The position numbers and the translations under genes are program-made. Under the pieces are notes generated by a model. That model was not told where the DNA came from. It saw only the letters and a program-made list of their open reading frames with translations, and did no database searches. A stretch of DNA of 64,000 nt from Phycisphaerales bacterium (GTDB lineage: Bacteria; Planctomycetota; Phycisphaerae; Phycisphaerales; SM1A02), in assembly GCA_022446885.1 (NCBI GenBank), contig JAKVBU010000007.1:171181-235180 (forward strand), in the 5' to 3' direction. Positions 8,216 through 16,607 of the stretch are shown here, piece by piece. Position 1 is the first letter of the stretch, and every line of letters begins with the position of its first letter.

Positions 8216-9328
8216 TCAAGCGGCCTTGCCCCATGCGTCGCCCGAAGCATCGCCTGAGGGCTCGTCTGGCCATTCACACGTGTTGCGGCGATGGACACGC
8301 AGGATTCGGGCCATTTGTTCGCCCACGATTGTTCGCATGACGTCAAGTGCGGCGGCATGTTCATCTTCAAAGCCCTCTTCCGACTCACGGAAGAGTGTGA
8401 AGACGGCAAGGCAGTCATCACCACGGTGACAAGAGAAAGCAGCGATTTCGCTTCCCTCGAGCAGTGACATGTCGCCACCCTCGGACGCAGCGAACTCACC
8501 GGCATCATCGAAGCGAACCAGCCCGTGCTCCTTGGCCATGCCCGGGCCCACAACATCACCGAGCCGCTTGAGCATGGGCATGATGTCACGGTCTTGCCAC
8601 TGGTAGTTCACATACGCACCCACACCCCAGGTTCCCGGTGCCTCCTGCAGATAGACCGCGGCATTGACCGGGCCGATCCGCTGCATCATGGCTTCGAGCG
8701 CCGTACGGAGCATGGCTTCCAGGTCCAGTTCCTGTCCAAGCAAGGCTCGGTATTCACTGGCCAGTGCGACATCTGAAATCTGTTCCCGCATCGTGCGATA
8801 GGCGGATGCCAGATCGCCGCACAGCGTGTCAACGCGCTCGGACATCTCATCACGAGTGTTCTTGAGTTCGCTGCAGGCTTCGGCGAGGTCGGCCATGCGG
8901 CGCTCTCGCTCTCGGTGTGCTCGCACGCGATCGAGAACCTGATGTACTCGATCTGCGATTCGATCGAGGTCGCGGGGCACAGCGAGGAAGTCGCTGGCAC
9001 CGGCCCGTATCGCATCGACCACATCGGAGGGCGACGCCTTGGCCCCGTACACCAGTGCCCGGACACACGGGTCGGCCGCCTGGGCCTCACGGATGATCTC
9101 CAGCCCGGTGCGACCACACCCAGAGGCGATCAGCAGAAGATCGAATGCCCCGTCACCTGCCATGGCCTCCCGAGCGGCATCAATTGCGTTTGTTCGAGCA
9201 ACGTGGTGCCCCAGTCCCTTGAGACTGCCAGCAAGTTCATTGCGAACATCGGTTGCTTCACCAATGATCAGAATGCTCGCCGTGGTTGTCTTTGAGGATG
9301 AATTGGCCGTGTATTCGTGCGGACTCAT
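8216..9328 (-). CDS. Degenerate receiver domain fused to coiled coil and GAF-like domain
   Basis: A 370-residue signalling-type protein. Residues about 17-130 have the alternating strand/helix pattern of a response-regulator receiver, ending AGASDFLAVP, which corresponds to the usual GAxDYLxKP. However, the phospho-acceptor region reads LLLIASGCG, with no Asp after the strand, and the conserved Lys is Val, so phosphorylation is unlikely. A coiled coil (about 135-185) follows, then a GAF-like sensor domain (about 190-345). There is no kinase, HTH or cyclase output. It may be a scaffold or a regulator working by protein contact. AGGGAG (minus, 9338-9343) lies 9 nt before the ATG and is a reasonable ribosome binding site. 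Confidence 0.75.
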   Translation of the reverse strand: MSPHEYTANSSSKTTTASILIIGEATDVRNELAGSLKGLGHHVARTNAIDAAREAMAGDGAFDLLLIASGCGRTGLEIIREAQAADPCVRALVYGAKASPSDVVDAIRAGASDFLAVPRDLDRIADRVHQVLDRVRAHRERERRMADLAEACSELKNTRDEMSERVDTLCGDLASAYRTMREQISDVALASEYRALLGQELDLEAMLRTALEAMMQRIGPVNAAVYLQEAPGTWGVGAYVNYQWQDRDIMPMLKRLGDVVGPGMAKEHGLVRFDDAGEFAASEGGDMSLLEGSEIAAFSCHRGDDCLAVFTLFRESEEGFEDEHAAALDVMRTIVGEQMARILRVHRRNTCEWPDEPSGDASGDAWGKAA

Positions 9329-9401
9329 CGATCGCGTCTCCCTGCCAGCTTGGCCGGCATAGGGAACAATCGGCGCGACGGGGGGCGCGTTTCAGTCCAG
9401 A

Positions 9402-10100
9402 TCAGCCCTTTGTGGCATCTTGTTGGCCTTGTGCGGCCTTGGATCGCTCTTCAAAGAGCGTGACTGCTTCTGGCGCACGGGGATACAGCGGCGACAGGTC
9501 CATCGCATGCACCCCCTCACCTTGGCCTGCCAAGGCCTCAGCCACCTCCAAAGTCGCTTCCGGCTGAAACACTGGCGGGCTCATTGGGATCGCCAACGCC
9601 TCTGCAACTGACGTTATCGGGCCTGGCAGATGCTCGTCAGCCAACAGGTGCCGGCAACCAGACAACAAGGCCTCTGCCCCGGATTGGTCCACCAATTCGG
9701 CCCGCACCACACGCAGGCCATCGACGAGGGAGAGCCAGGTGTCGCCTCGCTTGGAAGCCAGCGCCACGGCCAATGGTCCACTCCCGCCGTGGGCCCGGGC
9801 GCAAGCAAGGGCGGTTTCGACGGCGATGAGGGTGCACCCGGTGACCTCACCGAGCATCTTGGCCGTTGCCACAGCGATCCGAAGGCCTGTGAAGCCCCCC
9901 GGGCCGATCGACACCCCTACGAGCGACAGGTCTTGTGGCCGGCAGCCAGCCTCCTTGGTGAGCGCCGCCAGCGAAGGCATGAGTTGGTCATCTATCCCAC
10001 TGCGTGACGAAAGCGAGGCGGTGTACACGACCCCATCGCTGCCACGCACCGCCAGCCCACCCGTGCCCTGCGACGTCTCGATGGCCAGATGCCAGCTCAC
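9402..10100 (-). CDS. tsaB: tRNA threonylcarbamoyladenosine biosynthesis protein TsaB
   Basis: TsaB pairs with TsaD and TsaE to transfer threonylcarbamoyl to A37 of ANN-decoding tRNAs. At 232 residues it has the usual length. The N-terminus LAIETSQGTGGLAV is the first ASKHA strand-loop, and GPGGFTGLRIAVATAK (66-81) is the diagnostic TsaB motif. The C-terminal half is short, as expected for the non-catalytic paralogue of TsaD. The start is GTG 10100, overlapping the metallophosphatase stop as GTGA. It is the last gene of a three-gene operon with a DNA methyltransferase and a phosphatase. tsaD and tsaE are not in the window. Confidence 0.93.
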   Translation of the reverse strand: MSWHLAIETSQGTGGLAVRGSDGVVYTASLSSRSGIDDQLMPSLAALTKEAGCRPQDLSLVGVSIGPGGFTGLRIAVATAKMLGEVTGCTLIAVETALACARAHGGSGPLAVALASKRGDTWLSLVDGLRVVRAELVDQSGAEALLSGCRHLLADEHLPGPITSVAEALAIPMSPPVFQPEATLEVAEALAGQGEGVHAMDLSPLYPRAPEAVTLFEERSKAAQGQQDATKG

Positions 10101-10987
10101 GAAAAGACACCCTCAGGAATCGCAATGGACTGCAGGGGCACCGCGGCTTGCTTGAGCCCCTTGGCCTCAAATGGCTGATTCGGCAACAGCTGTACAAGCA
10201 CGCCGTAGTCGTCTTCGGAATTCAGGATGACAGCTCGGCGCCCTCTGGCGGCGATGCCCATGTCCACATGCACATGCCCCAGCACGAATCCCTCTACCCG
10301 CCATGCCTCGGCGAGCGTGTCCAGCGACTCGTCGTCATGACCACGCCCCCACGTCAGGAGAAAGGCCGAACCAAATGGGCCATCGCGATCGATGTCGGTC
10401 AACGGCCGATCAAGCACCTCGGTGTCGAATCGCCCCATGAGTCGTGGCTCGGGCATGGAGTGGGCGCAGCAGATGCCCTCCGCTGTGATGAGCGCAAGGG
10501 GCATGGCCCGAATGAACGTGTCGATGGCATCGCTGACAAGCTGGGCTTCGTCGGCAAACACCATCTCCAGCCCGGACACGAATTGCTCGACGGAGTTTCC
10601 GCCGCCCTTGCTCACGCCTCGTCTGAGCAACTGGGCCAATTCGTGATTGCCCAGCAGTGGATGTACCTGGCCAGGATAGGCCTGCACAAGTGCCGCAATT
10701 CGCAGCAGCATGCGGTGGCTCATATCGCAGCCATGGGTGAGTTGCGGCCCGTGGATCAACTCCTGCACCACGACGTGATTGGCCGGCGAGTCCAGCTGGG
10801 CAGCGGAGACAATCCTCGCCAGATTGATCAGGTGATCGTGCAGATCGCCACTGACAGTTGTGCGCGACTGATCTGCCAATCGCACAACCGACCCCTGTCG
10901 GCCCGGGGTATTGAGCAGCGTCGCGGCCGCTTCATTCAGCAGCGCCGCGGCCTCGGTGGCATCACGGGGGGCCGAGGGCAGGCTCAC
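10097..10987 (-). CDS. Calcineurin-like (PPP-type) metallophosphoesterase
   Basis: A 296-residue predicted cytoplasmic phosphatase of the PPP/ApaH-like group. Motif 1 is SGDLHDH (46-52), the GNHE motif is at 113-116, and a late GHVH sits at 236-239, in the correct order and spacing. The second motif, normally GDxxDRG, reads QELIHG, so the bridging aspartate seems to be replaced by glutamate. Substrate could be a phosphoprotein or a dinucleoside polyphosphate, and the sequence does not decide. GTG 10987 overlaps the methyltransferase stop, and its own stop overlaps the tsaB start. Confidence 0.8.
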   Translation of the reverse strand: MSLPSAPRDATEAAALLNEAAATLLNTPGRQGSVVRLADQSRTTVSGDLHDHLINLARIVSAAQLDSPANHVVVQELIHGPQLTHGCDMSHRMLLRIAALVQAYPGQVHPLLGNHELAQLLRRGVSKGGGNSVEQFVSGLEMVFADEAQLVSDAIDTFIRAMPLALITAEGICCAHSMPEPRLMGRFDTEVLDRPLTDIDRDGPFGSAFLLTWGRGHDDESLDTLAEAWRVEGFVLGHVHVDMGIAARGRRAVILNSEDDYGVLVQLLPNQPFEAKGLKQAAVPLQSIAIPEGVFS

Positions 10988-12018
10988 GTCGCAGGCGTTC
11001 CCTTCTTGGAGGGCCGCTTGGCGTGGATGGCGCTGCTGCGTCCACTTGAAGCGCCCTTGCGCACCATGCCAACCTCGGTGATGCGGTTCCAGGCGCTCGT
11101 GGCGATCGACTCACTCTGTTCAATGCAGATGCTGCGTCGTCCATGAGCGCGAGCGACGGTCGAGGTTGTACCTGACCCGCAGAATGGATCGAGCACAAGA
11201 TCGCCTGGATTGGAGCAGGCGCTGATCACCCGCTCCAGATAGACCTCCGGAATCTGGTTCTCGTGGCCGGGCCGGCGCTCCTTGTTGTTCCCCTGAATAC
11301 GACCCCAGTACTGACCGTACCACACGTCCATGGGCACTCGCATGCCCTTGTTGGTGTCCTTGGCCATCGTCCGTGGGTCGTTGTAGATCGCAGCCCGATC
11401 GCTGGGTTCGAGCACGGCATCTGGATTCCAGATTCGAGCATCTGGGTCCTTACAGAAGTACAGCGCATGCACCTTGCTCATGATGAACGAGGTGTTGCGG
11501 CACTGGCCGAATCGGAAGTGCCAGACACACCAGTTCACCATCACGAGGCCGCGTCGCTTCAAGTGCAACACGATCTCCGCTGCAGTGTCATCAGGAATAT
11601 TCACCCACAGACTGCCTGTTGGAGAGAGCGCCTCGATGCACCCGTCAAGCCACTCGAACGTGAATCGCTCGTAGGCGGCGCGTTCCATACCGTCATTCCA
11701 GTCGCCTTCGTAGGGCACGTCCCAATTGAAGGGGGGGTCAGCAAACACCAAATCAACAGTGCCGCGGTCTGGCAGCGAGGCCAGCACGTTTCGGCAATCG
11801 CCCAGATAGAGCCGGGTGTCGGGCTCATGGGCCTCGAACGCCGGGGCGCAGATGAGTTGATCAGGCATGTAGGGGGGCGCCGCATCACCGAGCATCCGAA
11901 TGTCGGCTTCACGCACCGCTTGCCGGGCCCGGCGGCCAGCGGCGATGGCCCCACTCGGGCCCGCTTGGTCGCGAGTTTGGGCCTGTGATGCCCCTGTTGA
12001 ACTGGATTGAGCGGCCAT
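10984..12018 (-). CDS. Orphan beta-class DNA methyltransferase (N6-adenine or N4-cytosine)
   Basis: A 344-residue S-adenosylmethionine-dependent DNA methylase. Catalytic motif IV DPPFN lies at 94-98 and the SAM-binding motif I DPFCGSGTT at 277-285; this IV-before-I order marks the beta class that includes CcrM and many type II enzymes. The stretch between them contains target-recognition-like sequence. No restriction endonuclease lies beside it, so it looks solitary and may serve regulation or replication timing. A TTG at 12027 would add three residues; I prefer ATG 12018, although no Shine-Dalgarno is visible for either. It leads an operon with the phosphatase and tsaB. Confidence 0.85.
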   Translation of the reverse strand: MAAQSSSTGASQAQTRDQAGPSGAIAAGRRARQAVREADIRMLGDAAPPYMPDQLICAPAFEAHEPDTRLYLGDCRNVLASLPDRGTVDLVFADPPFNWDVPYEGDWNDGMERAAYERFTFEWLDGCIEALSPTGSLWVNIPDDTAAEIVLHLKRRGLVMVNWCVWHFRFGQCRNTSFIMSKVHALYFCKDPDARIWNPDAVLEPSDRAAIYNDPRTMAKDTNKGMRVPMDVWYGQYWGRIQGNNKERRPGHENQIPEVYLERVISACSNPGDLVLDPFCGSGTTSTVARAHGRRSICIEQSESIATSAWNRITEVGMVRKGASSGRSSAIHAKRPSKKGTPAT

Positions 12019-12065
12019 GGAATACAAGTACCAGAGTCCGGGTCGGCTTTTCGGCGCTGAATACC

Positions 12066-12071
12066 TAGAAT
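12066..12071 (+). promoter_or_regulatory. Candidate -10 box TAGAAT, leaderless arrangement
   Basis: TAGAAT ends 10 nt before ATG 12082 of the outer-membrane factor gene, and there is no ribosome binding site in between. It lies in the 63-bp divergent gap with the methyltransferase. Confidence 0.45.
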
Positions 12072-12081
12072 CGCTACTTCC

Positions 12082-13851
12082 ATGGGCATTCGCATAACTC
12101 GATGCGCGTGGGGGGGCCTCCCTGGGGCCGCGGTCATCTTGACCTCGGCCTGCAGCGATCCCTTCGCCACGATTGACGGCCGCGTCAACGAGTTGTTGGC
12201 TGAGGGAACGTCGAACGTCGGTGGGGGCGCCACCCTCCCCTATACCGACCCTTGGCCTGCAAACCGGGTTGAGGATCGTGGCGAGTTGGACATCGAGCGG
12301 CCCGCAACCTGGAACCCCTCGGCTGAGGAGATGACCTGGACGTCTCTGGTTTCAACCGAAGCGGGCTCAGTCATCGATCGACTGAACGCGGTGGATGCCA
12401 CAGATGAAGAGGCCCTCCTGACGCTTGACGAAGCCCTCCAGTGGGCCGTGGGCCACGCCTTCGACTACACCTACGCGGAGGAGGAGTTCGTTCTTGCCTG
12501 TTTGAACCTGCTCGTGCAGCGGCACCTCTGGACGCCCCAGATCGCCAATGACATCACAGCAGAGCACCAGCACTATGAGAGCTCGACCGCATTTGCGAAG
12601 TCGTCCTCCGCAATCGTCAACGATCTGTCGGTCACACAGAAACTGCCTTGGGGCGGACAGGTGGCGGCAAACTATTTGGCGACCTTCTCTCATCTGGTGC
12701 ACGGAGAGGGCTCATCAACCCCCGACGCCACGCAGGACAACGCGATCGGGCAGTTCACACTGTCAGCCTCAATCCCATTCCTGCGCAATGCCGGCCCCAT
12801 CGCCCGTGAGAGCATCATTCAATCTGAGCGCAATCTGATCTACGCGTCGCGAGCATTCGAGGGATTCAGGCGGCAATTCTTCGTTGATGTGGTTCAGGCC
12901 TATCTGGCCCTGCAGGTTCAGAAACAGGAACTCGACAACGCACTGGACACCATCTCCCTCTTGGAGCGAATGGCGGAGAGGCAACGGGCGCTATACGACG
13001 CTGGGCGAGCAAGGCTCTACGACGCCGCGGAGTCTGAGAACCAGGCACTTCAACAGCGCTCTCAAGTTGCTGGAATGCAGGAGGCGTACCGGCTGGCGGT
13101 TGATCGATTCAAGATCCTCATCAACTATCCCGTGCAGTTGCCAGTGCTGATCGAACGAGCCTCGTTCTCGATCGCACCACCCAGCATCGATCTGGAAAAC
13201 GCCGTCCAGATCGCCTTGGGCCAAAGGCTCGATTTGCAGAGCCGGCGCGATCAGTTGATCGACGGTCGCCGGCAAGTGCGAAATGCACTGAATCAACTGC
13301 TTCCAGATCTCGACCTGGCCGGATCGCTTCGGCTGGGCAGCGCAGATGAGTACTACTACTCGTTCACGATCCCCTCGGTGGAAGATCTTGAGACGGAGAT
13401 TTCGCTCACGCTTGGCCTGCCGCTCAATCGCACAAATGAACGGATCGCTGTCCGCCAGGCGCAGGTCGAGTTGGAACGCTCTCGCCGCCAATACAGTGAG
13501 TTCAGAGATGAGATCGCCGTCAATGTGCGCAATGCGGTGCGGACGATCGACGCATCGCTGCTGTCATACGACATTCAGCGACGCAATGTGGAGATCGCTC
13601 AACTGAACATCGAGTCCATCGATGCAGACCCGGACACATACACGGTGATCGATCAGACGCAGGCGATTCGTTCTCTACAGCAAGCCCGAAACGGACGAGC
13701 CCGCGCCTTCCGTACAGTTCAGCAGTCCATTCTGAACTACCTTCTGGACACTGGACAGTTGCGTGTTTCGCCCGAGGGGGGCATCATCGAGATTCCGGGA
13801 ATGAACATTGAACGAACGGCATCGCTCAGTTTTGAACAGGATGAAGCCTGA
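12082..13851 (+). CDS. TolC-family outer membrane efflux protein (lipoprotein type)
   Basis: A 589-residue protein with a short signal sequence ending VILTSACSD, a plausible lipoprotein cleavage site. The body shows the two-fold repeat of long amphipathic helices and short strands characteristic of outer-membrane efflux factors. Recognisable parts are SASIPFLRNAG, the FFVDVVQAYLAL helix, LEMAERQ-like helices and the second-half equivalents ISLTLGLPLNR and NVRNAVRTIDAS. It should form the outer-membrane channel of a tripartite exporter or type I secretion system. The N-terminal region before the first repeat is about 120 residues longer than usual. The adaptor gene follows immediately, but no inner-membrane pump gene is present. 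Confidence 0.85.
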   Translation: MGIRITRCAWGGLPGAAVILTSACSDPFATIDGRVNELLAEGTSNVGGGATLPYTDPWPANRVEDRGELDIERPATWNPSAEEMTWTSLVSTEAGSVIDRLNAVDATDEEALLTLDEALQWAVGHAFDYTYAEEEFVLACLNLLVQRHLWTPQIANDITAEHQHYESSTAFAKSSSAIVNDLSVTQKLPWGGQVAANYLATFSHLVHGEGSSTPDATQDNAIGQFTLSASIPFLRNAGPIARESIIQSERNLIYASRAFEGFRRQFFVDVVQAYLALQVQKQELDNALDTISLLERMAERQRALYDAGRARLYDAAESENQALQQRSQVAGMQEAYRLAVDRFKILINYPVQLPVLIERASFSIAPPSIDLENAVQIALGQRLDLQSRRDQLIDGRRQVRNALNQLLPDLDLAGSLRLGSADEYYYSFTIPSVEDLETEISLTLGLPLNRTNERIAVRQAQVELERSRRQYSEFRDEIAVNVRNAVRTIDASLLSYDIQRRNVEIAQLNIESIDADPDTYTVIDQTQAIRSLQQARNGRARAFRTVQQSILNYLLDTGQLRVSPEGGIIEIPGMNIERTASLSFEQDEA

Positions 13852-13852
13852 C

Positions 13853-15382
13853 ATGTCACACCTGCAACACAGGCAATCTCACCGTGGGGGTGCAGCGGCC
13901 GGTGTACTCATCGGTACGGCCTTGGCTGGTCTTGCAGTGGCCGGTGCGGCATGGATGCTCTCCGGAGTTGACTCCGCCGGAGACGGTTTTGCCGCTTCCG
14001 ACCTGTACATGGTCGAGCGGGGCGGATTCGAAGTCACCGTGCCGGCCTCCGGAAACTTGATCGCACAGGAACAGGTGGAGATTCGCAACACGCTTGACGG
14101 GAATGCCGTCATCGCTGAGATTGTGCCCGAAGGCACAGCGGTGAATACGGGTGACGTGCTCTTGCGTCTGGATGACGAAGCCGTCAAGGAACGAATCACG
14201 ACAGCAGAGGAAGAACTTGTCAAGGCCGAAGCAGCGGTCGAGGCAGATCAGGCGGCGTTGGAAATCGCGACCAAAAGTCGCGAGTCCAGCATGTCCGCGG
14301 CCGCCGTAGCGGTTGACCAGGCGAATCTGGCCCTGCTGGCCTGGCGAGAGGGCGAGGTTGTCGCTCAACGCAATGCGCTCGAGCTGGCGGTGCGCACCGC
14401 CACCAAAGACTACGACCGGCTCATGGACAAGTATGAGAAGTCACTGGAACTTCGATCGCGGGAGTTCATCAGCCAGAACGATCTTGAGCAGGATGAGATC
14501 GCAATGATTCGCGCTGAGGCGGCGCTCTCGAAGGCCCGTCTCGACAAGGAGGTGTACGAGAGTTACACCTTCCAGAAGGAGCAGCAGGCCAAGGAGTCTG
14601 CTTGGCAGCAAGCCAAAGAGGAGCAGGTGCGTGTAGACAAGCGCACCGCCGCTCAGGTACGCACCGCAGAGACAAAATTCGAGGCCACGCAGGCTGCACT
14701 GCTCTCAAAGCAGGAGCGTCTCACTCGATATGAAGCCCAACTCGAGGCCACGACCGTTCTTGCTCCGGCCTCGGGCATGGTCGTCTACGGCTCGACGATT
14801 CAGCGCGATCGCCGCCGAGAGAACGAGTCGGCGTTGCGGGTCGGAAGTGGGGTGTACCGGAACCAGTTGTTGATCGTGCTGCCCGACACCACGCGAATGG
14901 CTGCAGACGTCAAGGTGAATGAGGCCCTCAGTGGCCTCATCGAGTCAGGGCAAACCGCAGTCATACGCACAGATGCACTGCCCGATGTGGTCTTTGAGGG
15001 TGTGGTCCATTCCGTGGGCGTCCTTGCCGAAGATGGCGGGTGGCGTGATCCCAACAGGCGTGACTACTCCGTCCGGATCGATCTGGACGACATCGGTGAC
15101 CACCCCCTGAAGCCATCAATGCGGTGCACTGCCCGAGTGCTCGTAGACCGTGTGGATGACGTTCTGTTCATTCCAGTGCACGCCGTGCATCGTCGAGGGC
15201 GAACGACCTTTGTCCATGTAGGCCGCGACGGGCTCTTTGATGAGCGGCAAGTCACGCTCGGGAGAGCCAGTGACCGTTGGGTCGAGATTGTCGAAGGTCT
15301 CGAACCAGACGAGTCAGTGCTCCTGCGAGACCCGCCACCTGGCACGCTCGGCCGTTCTCTGGACGACGCCACTCCAGCTTGA
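13853..15382 (+). CDS. HlyD/RND-type periplasmic adaptor (membrane fusion protein)
   Basis: A 509-residue membrane-anchored adaptor. One N-terminal transmembrane helix (about 14-35) is followed by the first half of a lipoyl domain (PASGNLIAQEQVEI and GTAVNTGDVLLRLD). A long coiled-coil hairpin comes next (about 105-300, rich in Lys, Glu and Ala), then the second lipoyl half (TTVLAPASGMVVYG) and a beta-barrel with LKPSMRCTARVLVD and VLFIPVHAV. It bridges an inner-membrane transporter and the TolC-like protein encoded directly upstream (1-nt gap). ATG 13841, overlapping the upstream gene, would add four residues. No ABC or RND permease follows; the next gene converges. Confidence 0.88.
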   Translation: MSHLQHRQSHRGGAAAGVLIGTALAGLAVAGAAWMLSGVDSAGDGFAASDLYMVERGGFEVTVPASGNLIAQEQVEIRNTLDGNAVIAEIVPEGTAVNTGDVLLRLDDEAVKERITTAEEELVKAEAAVEADQAALEIATKSRESSMSAAAVAVDQANLALLAWREGEVVAQRNALELAVRTATKDYDRLMDKYEKSLELRSREFISQNDLEQDEIAMIRAEAALSKARLDKEVYESYTFQKEQQAKESAWQQAKEEQVRVDKRTAAQVRTAETKFEATQAALLSKQERLTRYEAQLEATTVLAPASGMVVYGSTIQRDRRRENESALRVGSGVYRNQLLIVLPDTTRMAADVKVNEALSGLIESGQTAVIRTDALPDVVFEGVVHSVGVLAEDGGWRDPNRRDYSVRIDLDDIGDHPLKPSMRCTARVLVDRVDDVLFIPVHAVHRRGRTTFVHVGRDGLFDERQVTLGRASDRWVEIVEGLEPDESVLLRDPPPGTLGRSLDDATPA

Positions 15383-15388
15383 CTGGGC

Positions 15389-16003
15389 TCAGCTGCGGCG
15401 CTGCTCCCACTGCGCCTGCGTGCCTTCCCAGCGGGGCAGATCATGCCCGCAGCCAAGGTGGTCCACGATGCGTCCGGCCATGAAGTCGACCAATTCCTCG
15501 ACCGACTCGGGCTGGTGATAGAAGCCCGGCGCCAGCGGCATGATGATCGCCCCGGAAGCTGCCAGCCTTTCCATATTGCCGATGTCGATTCGACTCAGGG
15601 GTGTCTCGCGGTGCGCCACCACGAGCGTACGCCGCTCCTTCAAGGCGACGGTGGCTGCCCGATGAACCAGTGAGTTGGTCAATCCCGCGGCGAGGTGCCC
15701 GAGCGTGTTGCTCGAGCAAGGCACGATCGCCATGCCGTCATGAAGAAATGAGCCGGAAGCGATACAAGCGCCCATGTCGGCGTCGCGATGCACCTGCACC
15801 AGGTCGGCGGGTGCTCGGTCGGCCACAAGGGCCTCGGGCTCCAGCGTCTTCACGCCGCACTCCTCGACCAGCAGCCGCCTCCCCATGGTCGTGGCCGCTA
15901 CGTGCACCTCGACGCCGGAGGAGGCCGCCAATTGAATGGACCGCAGTGCATAGGGAGCACCTGATGCCCCTGTAATGCCGATGACCACTCGTCCGTGCCG
16001 CAT
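15389..16003 (-). CDS. ubiX: Flavin prenyltransferase UbiX
   Basis: A 204-residue enzyme that prenylates FMN to make the prFMN cofactor used by UbiD-type decarboxylases. The FMN-binding start VVIGITGASGAPYALR is diagnostic. AIVPCSSNTLGHLAAGLTNSL contains the conserved Ser/Asn/Thr site, and RRTLVVAHRETPLS and IMPLAPGFYHQP complete the family pattern. The length is normal. No ubiD homologue lies in the window, so the decarboxylase must be elsewhere. Minus-strand TATCGT (16011-16016) lies 7 nt before the start. Confidence 0.94.
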   Translation of the reverse strand: MRHGRVVIGITGASGAPYALRSIQLAASSGVEVHVAATTMGRRLLVEECGVKTLEPEALVADRAPADLVQVHRDADMGACIASGSFLHDGMAIVPCSSNTLGHLAAGLTNSLVHRAATVALKERRTLVVAHRETPLSRIDIGNMERLAASGAIIMPLAPGFYHQPESVEELVDFMAGRIVDHLGCGHDLPRWEGTQAQWEQRRS

Positions 16004-16010
16004 GGGATCA

Positions 16011-16016
16011 ACGATA
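16011..16016 (-). promoter_or_regulatory. Candidate -10 box TATCGT for ubiX
   Basis: On the minus strand TATCGT ends 7 nt before the ubiX ATG (16003). There is no Shine-Dalgarno in the gap. Confidence 0.4.
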
Positions 16017-16040
16017 GCATCCTGCCGCCGGGTGGATAGC

Positions 16041-16066
16041 TAGAATTGTGCCGCCCGAGAAGGAGG
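16041..16066 (+). promoter_or_regulatory. Candidate promoter and ribosome binding site for the 16074 lipoprotein
   Basis: TAGAAT (16041-16046) is a good -10 box. AAGGAGG (16060-16066) is a near-perfect Shine-Dalgarno 7 nt before ATG 16074. This unit has a conventional short leader, in contrast to the leaderless-looking ones nearby. Confidence 0.5.
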
Positions 16067-16073
16067 CCTCCGG

Positions 16074-16607
16074 ATGCTTCGCTGTTCCCTGCTTTCGCTG
16101 CTGTTGATCATGGGTGCTTGTGGACCCAATGGAACCTGGACCCGCAGCGGCGCCTCGACCGACGCCCACGTCTACATGGCTCCGGCCCCACAGGCCCTTG
16201 CCAAGGCCATCGATTGGTGGGTTGCTCGTGAACATGGCGCCCCCCCGAAGGAAATCCCCATCTGGATGGTGCCTTCGCTCGACCCGGCAGCACCTAAGGT
16301 GCTCGAACTTGTGCCCGGGGCAAAGCTGGTAGACGCAACCGATCCTGCTGCTATCCGGATCGAAGCGCTTCGCCTGTCTTTCCAGAAGGCCAGCATCGAC
16401 CTGAGCGCACCACGCAAGGGCCTGCCGCGTCAGTTGATCACGATCGACATGGCGGGCTATGGAGGTCCATGGCGGGTCACTGGCGCCAACTGGTGGCGTT
16501 TCAACGAACGGCAGATTCGTGAGGTGCACGACGGTCTCAAGACTGCGAGCGATCAACAGGCTCCCGAGCAGAACGCCGAAGCAGCGCAGGCCGATGGGGA
16601 TTCCTGA
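16074..16607 (+). CDS. Hypothetical lipoprotein
   Basis: A 177-residue exported protein. The signal peptide is MLRCSLLSLLLIMGAC with a clear lipobox (MGAC), so it should be lipid-modified by Lgt. The mature part has no motif I recognise. A central region contains two or three short strands (IPIWMVPSL, IRIEALRLSF, QLITIDMAGYGG) and the tail is Gln/Ala-rich and probably disordered. The deaminase gene starts 14 nt before this gene ends, so they form a pair, though one product is an envelope protein and the other cytosolic. Confidence 0.7.
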   Translation: MLRCSLLSLLLIMGACGPNGTWTRSGASTDAHVYMAPAPQALAKAIDWWVAREHGAPPKEIPIWMVPSLDPAAPKVLELVPGAKLVDATDPAAIRIEALRLSFQKASIDLSAPRKGLPRQLITIDMAGYGGPWRVTGANWWRFNERQIREVHDGLKTASDQQAPEQNAEAAQADGDS

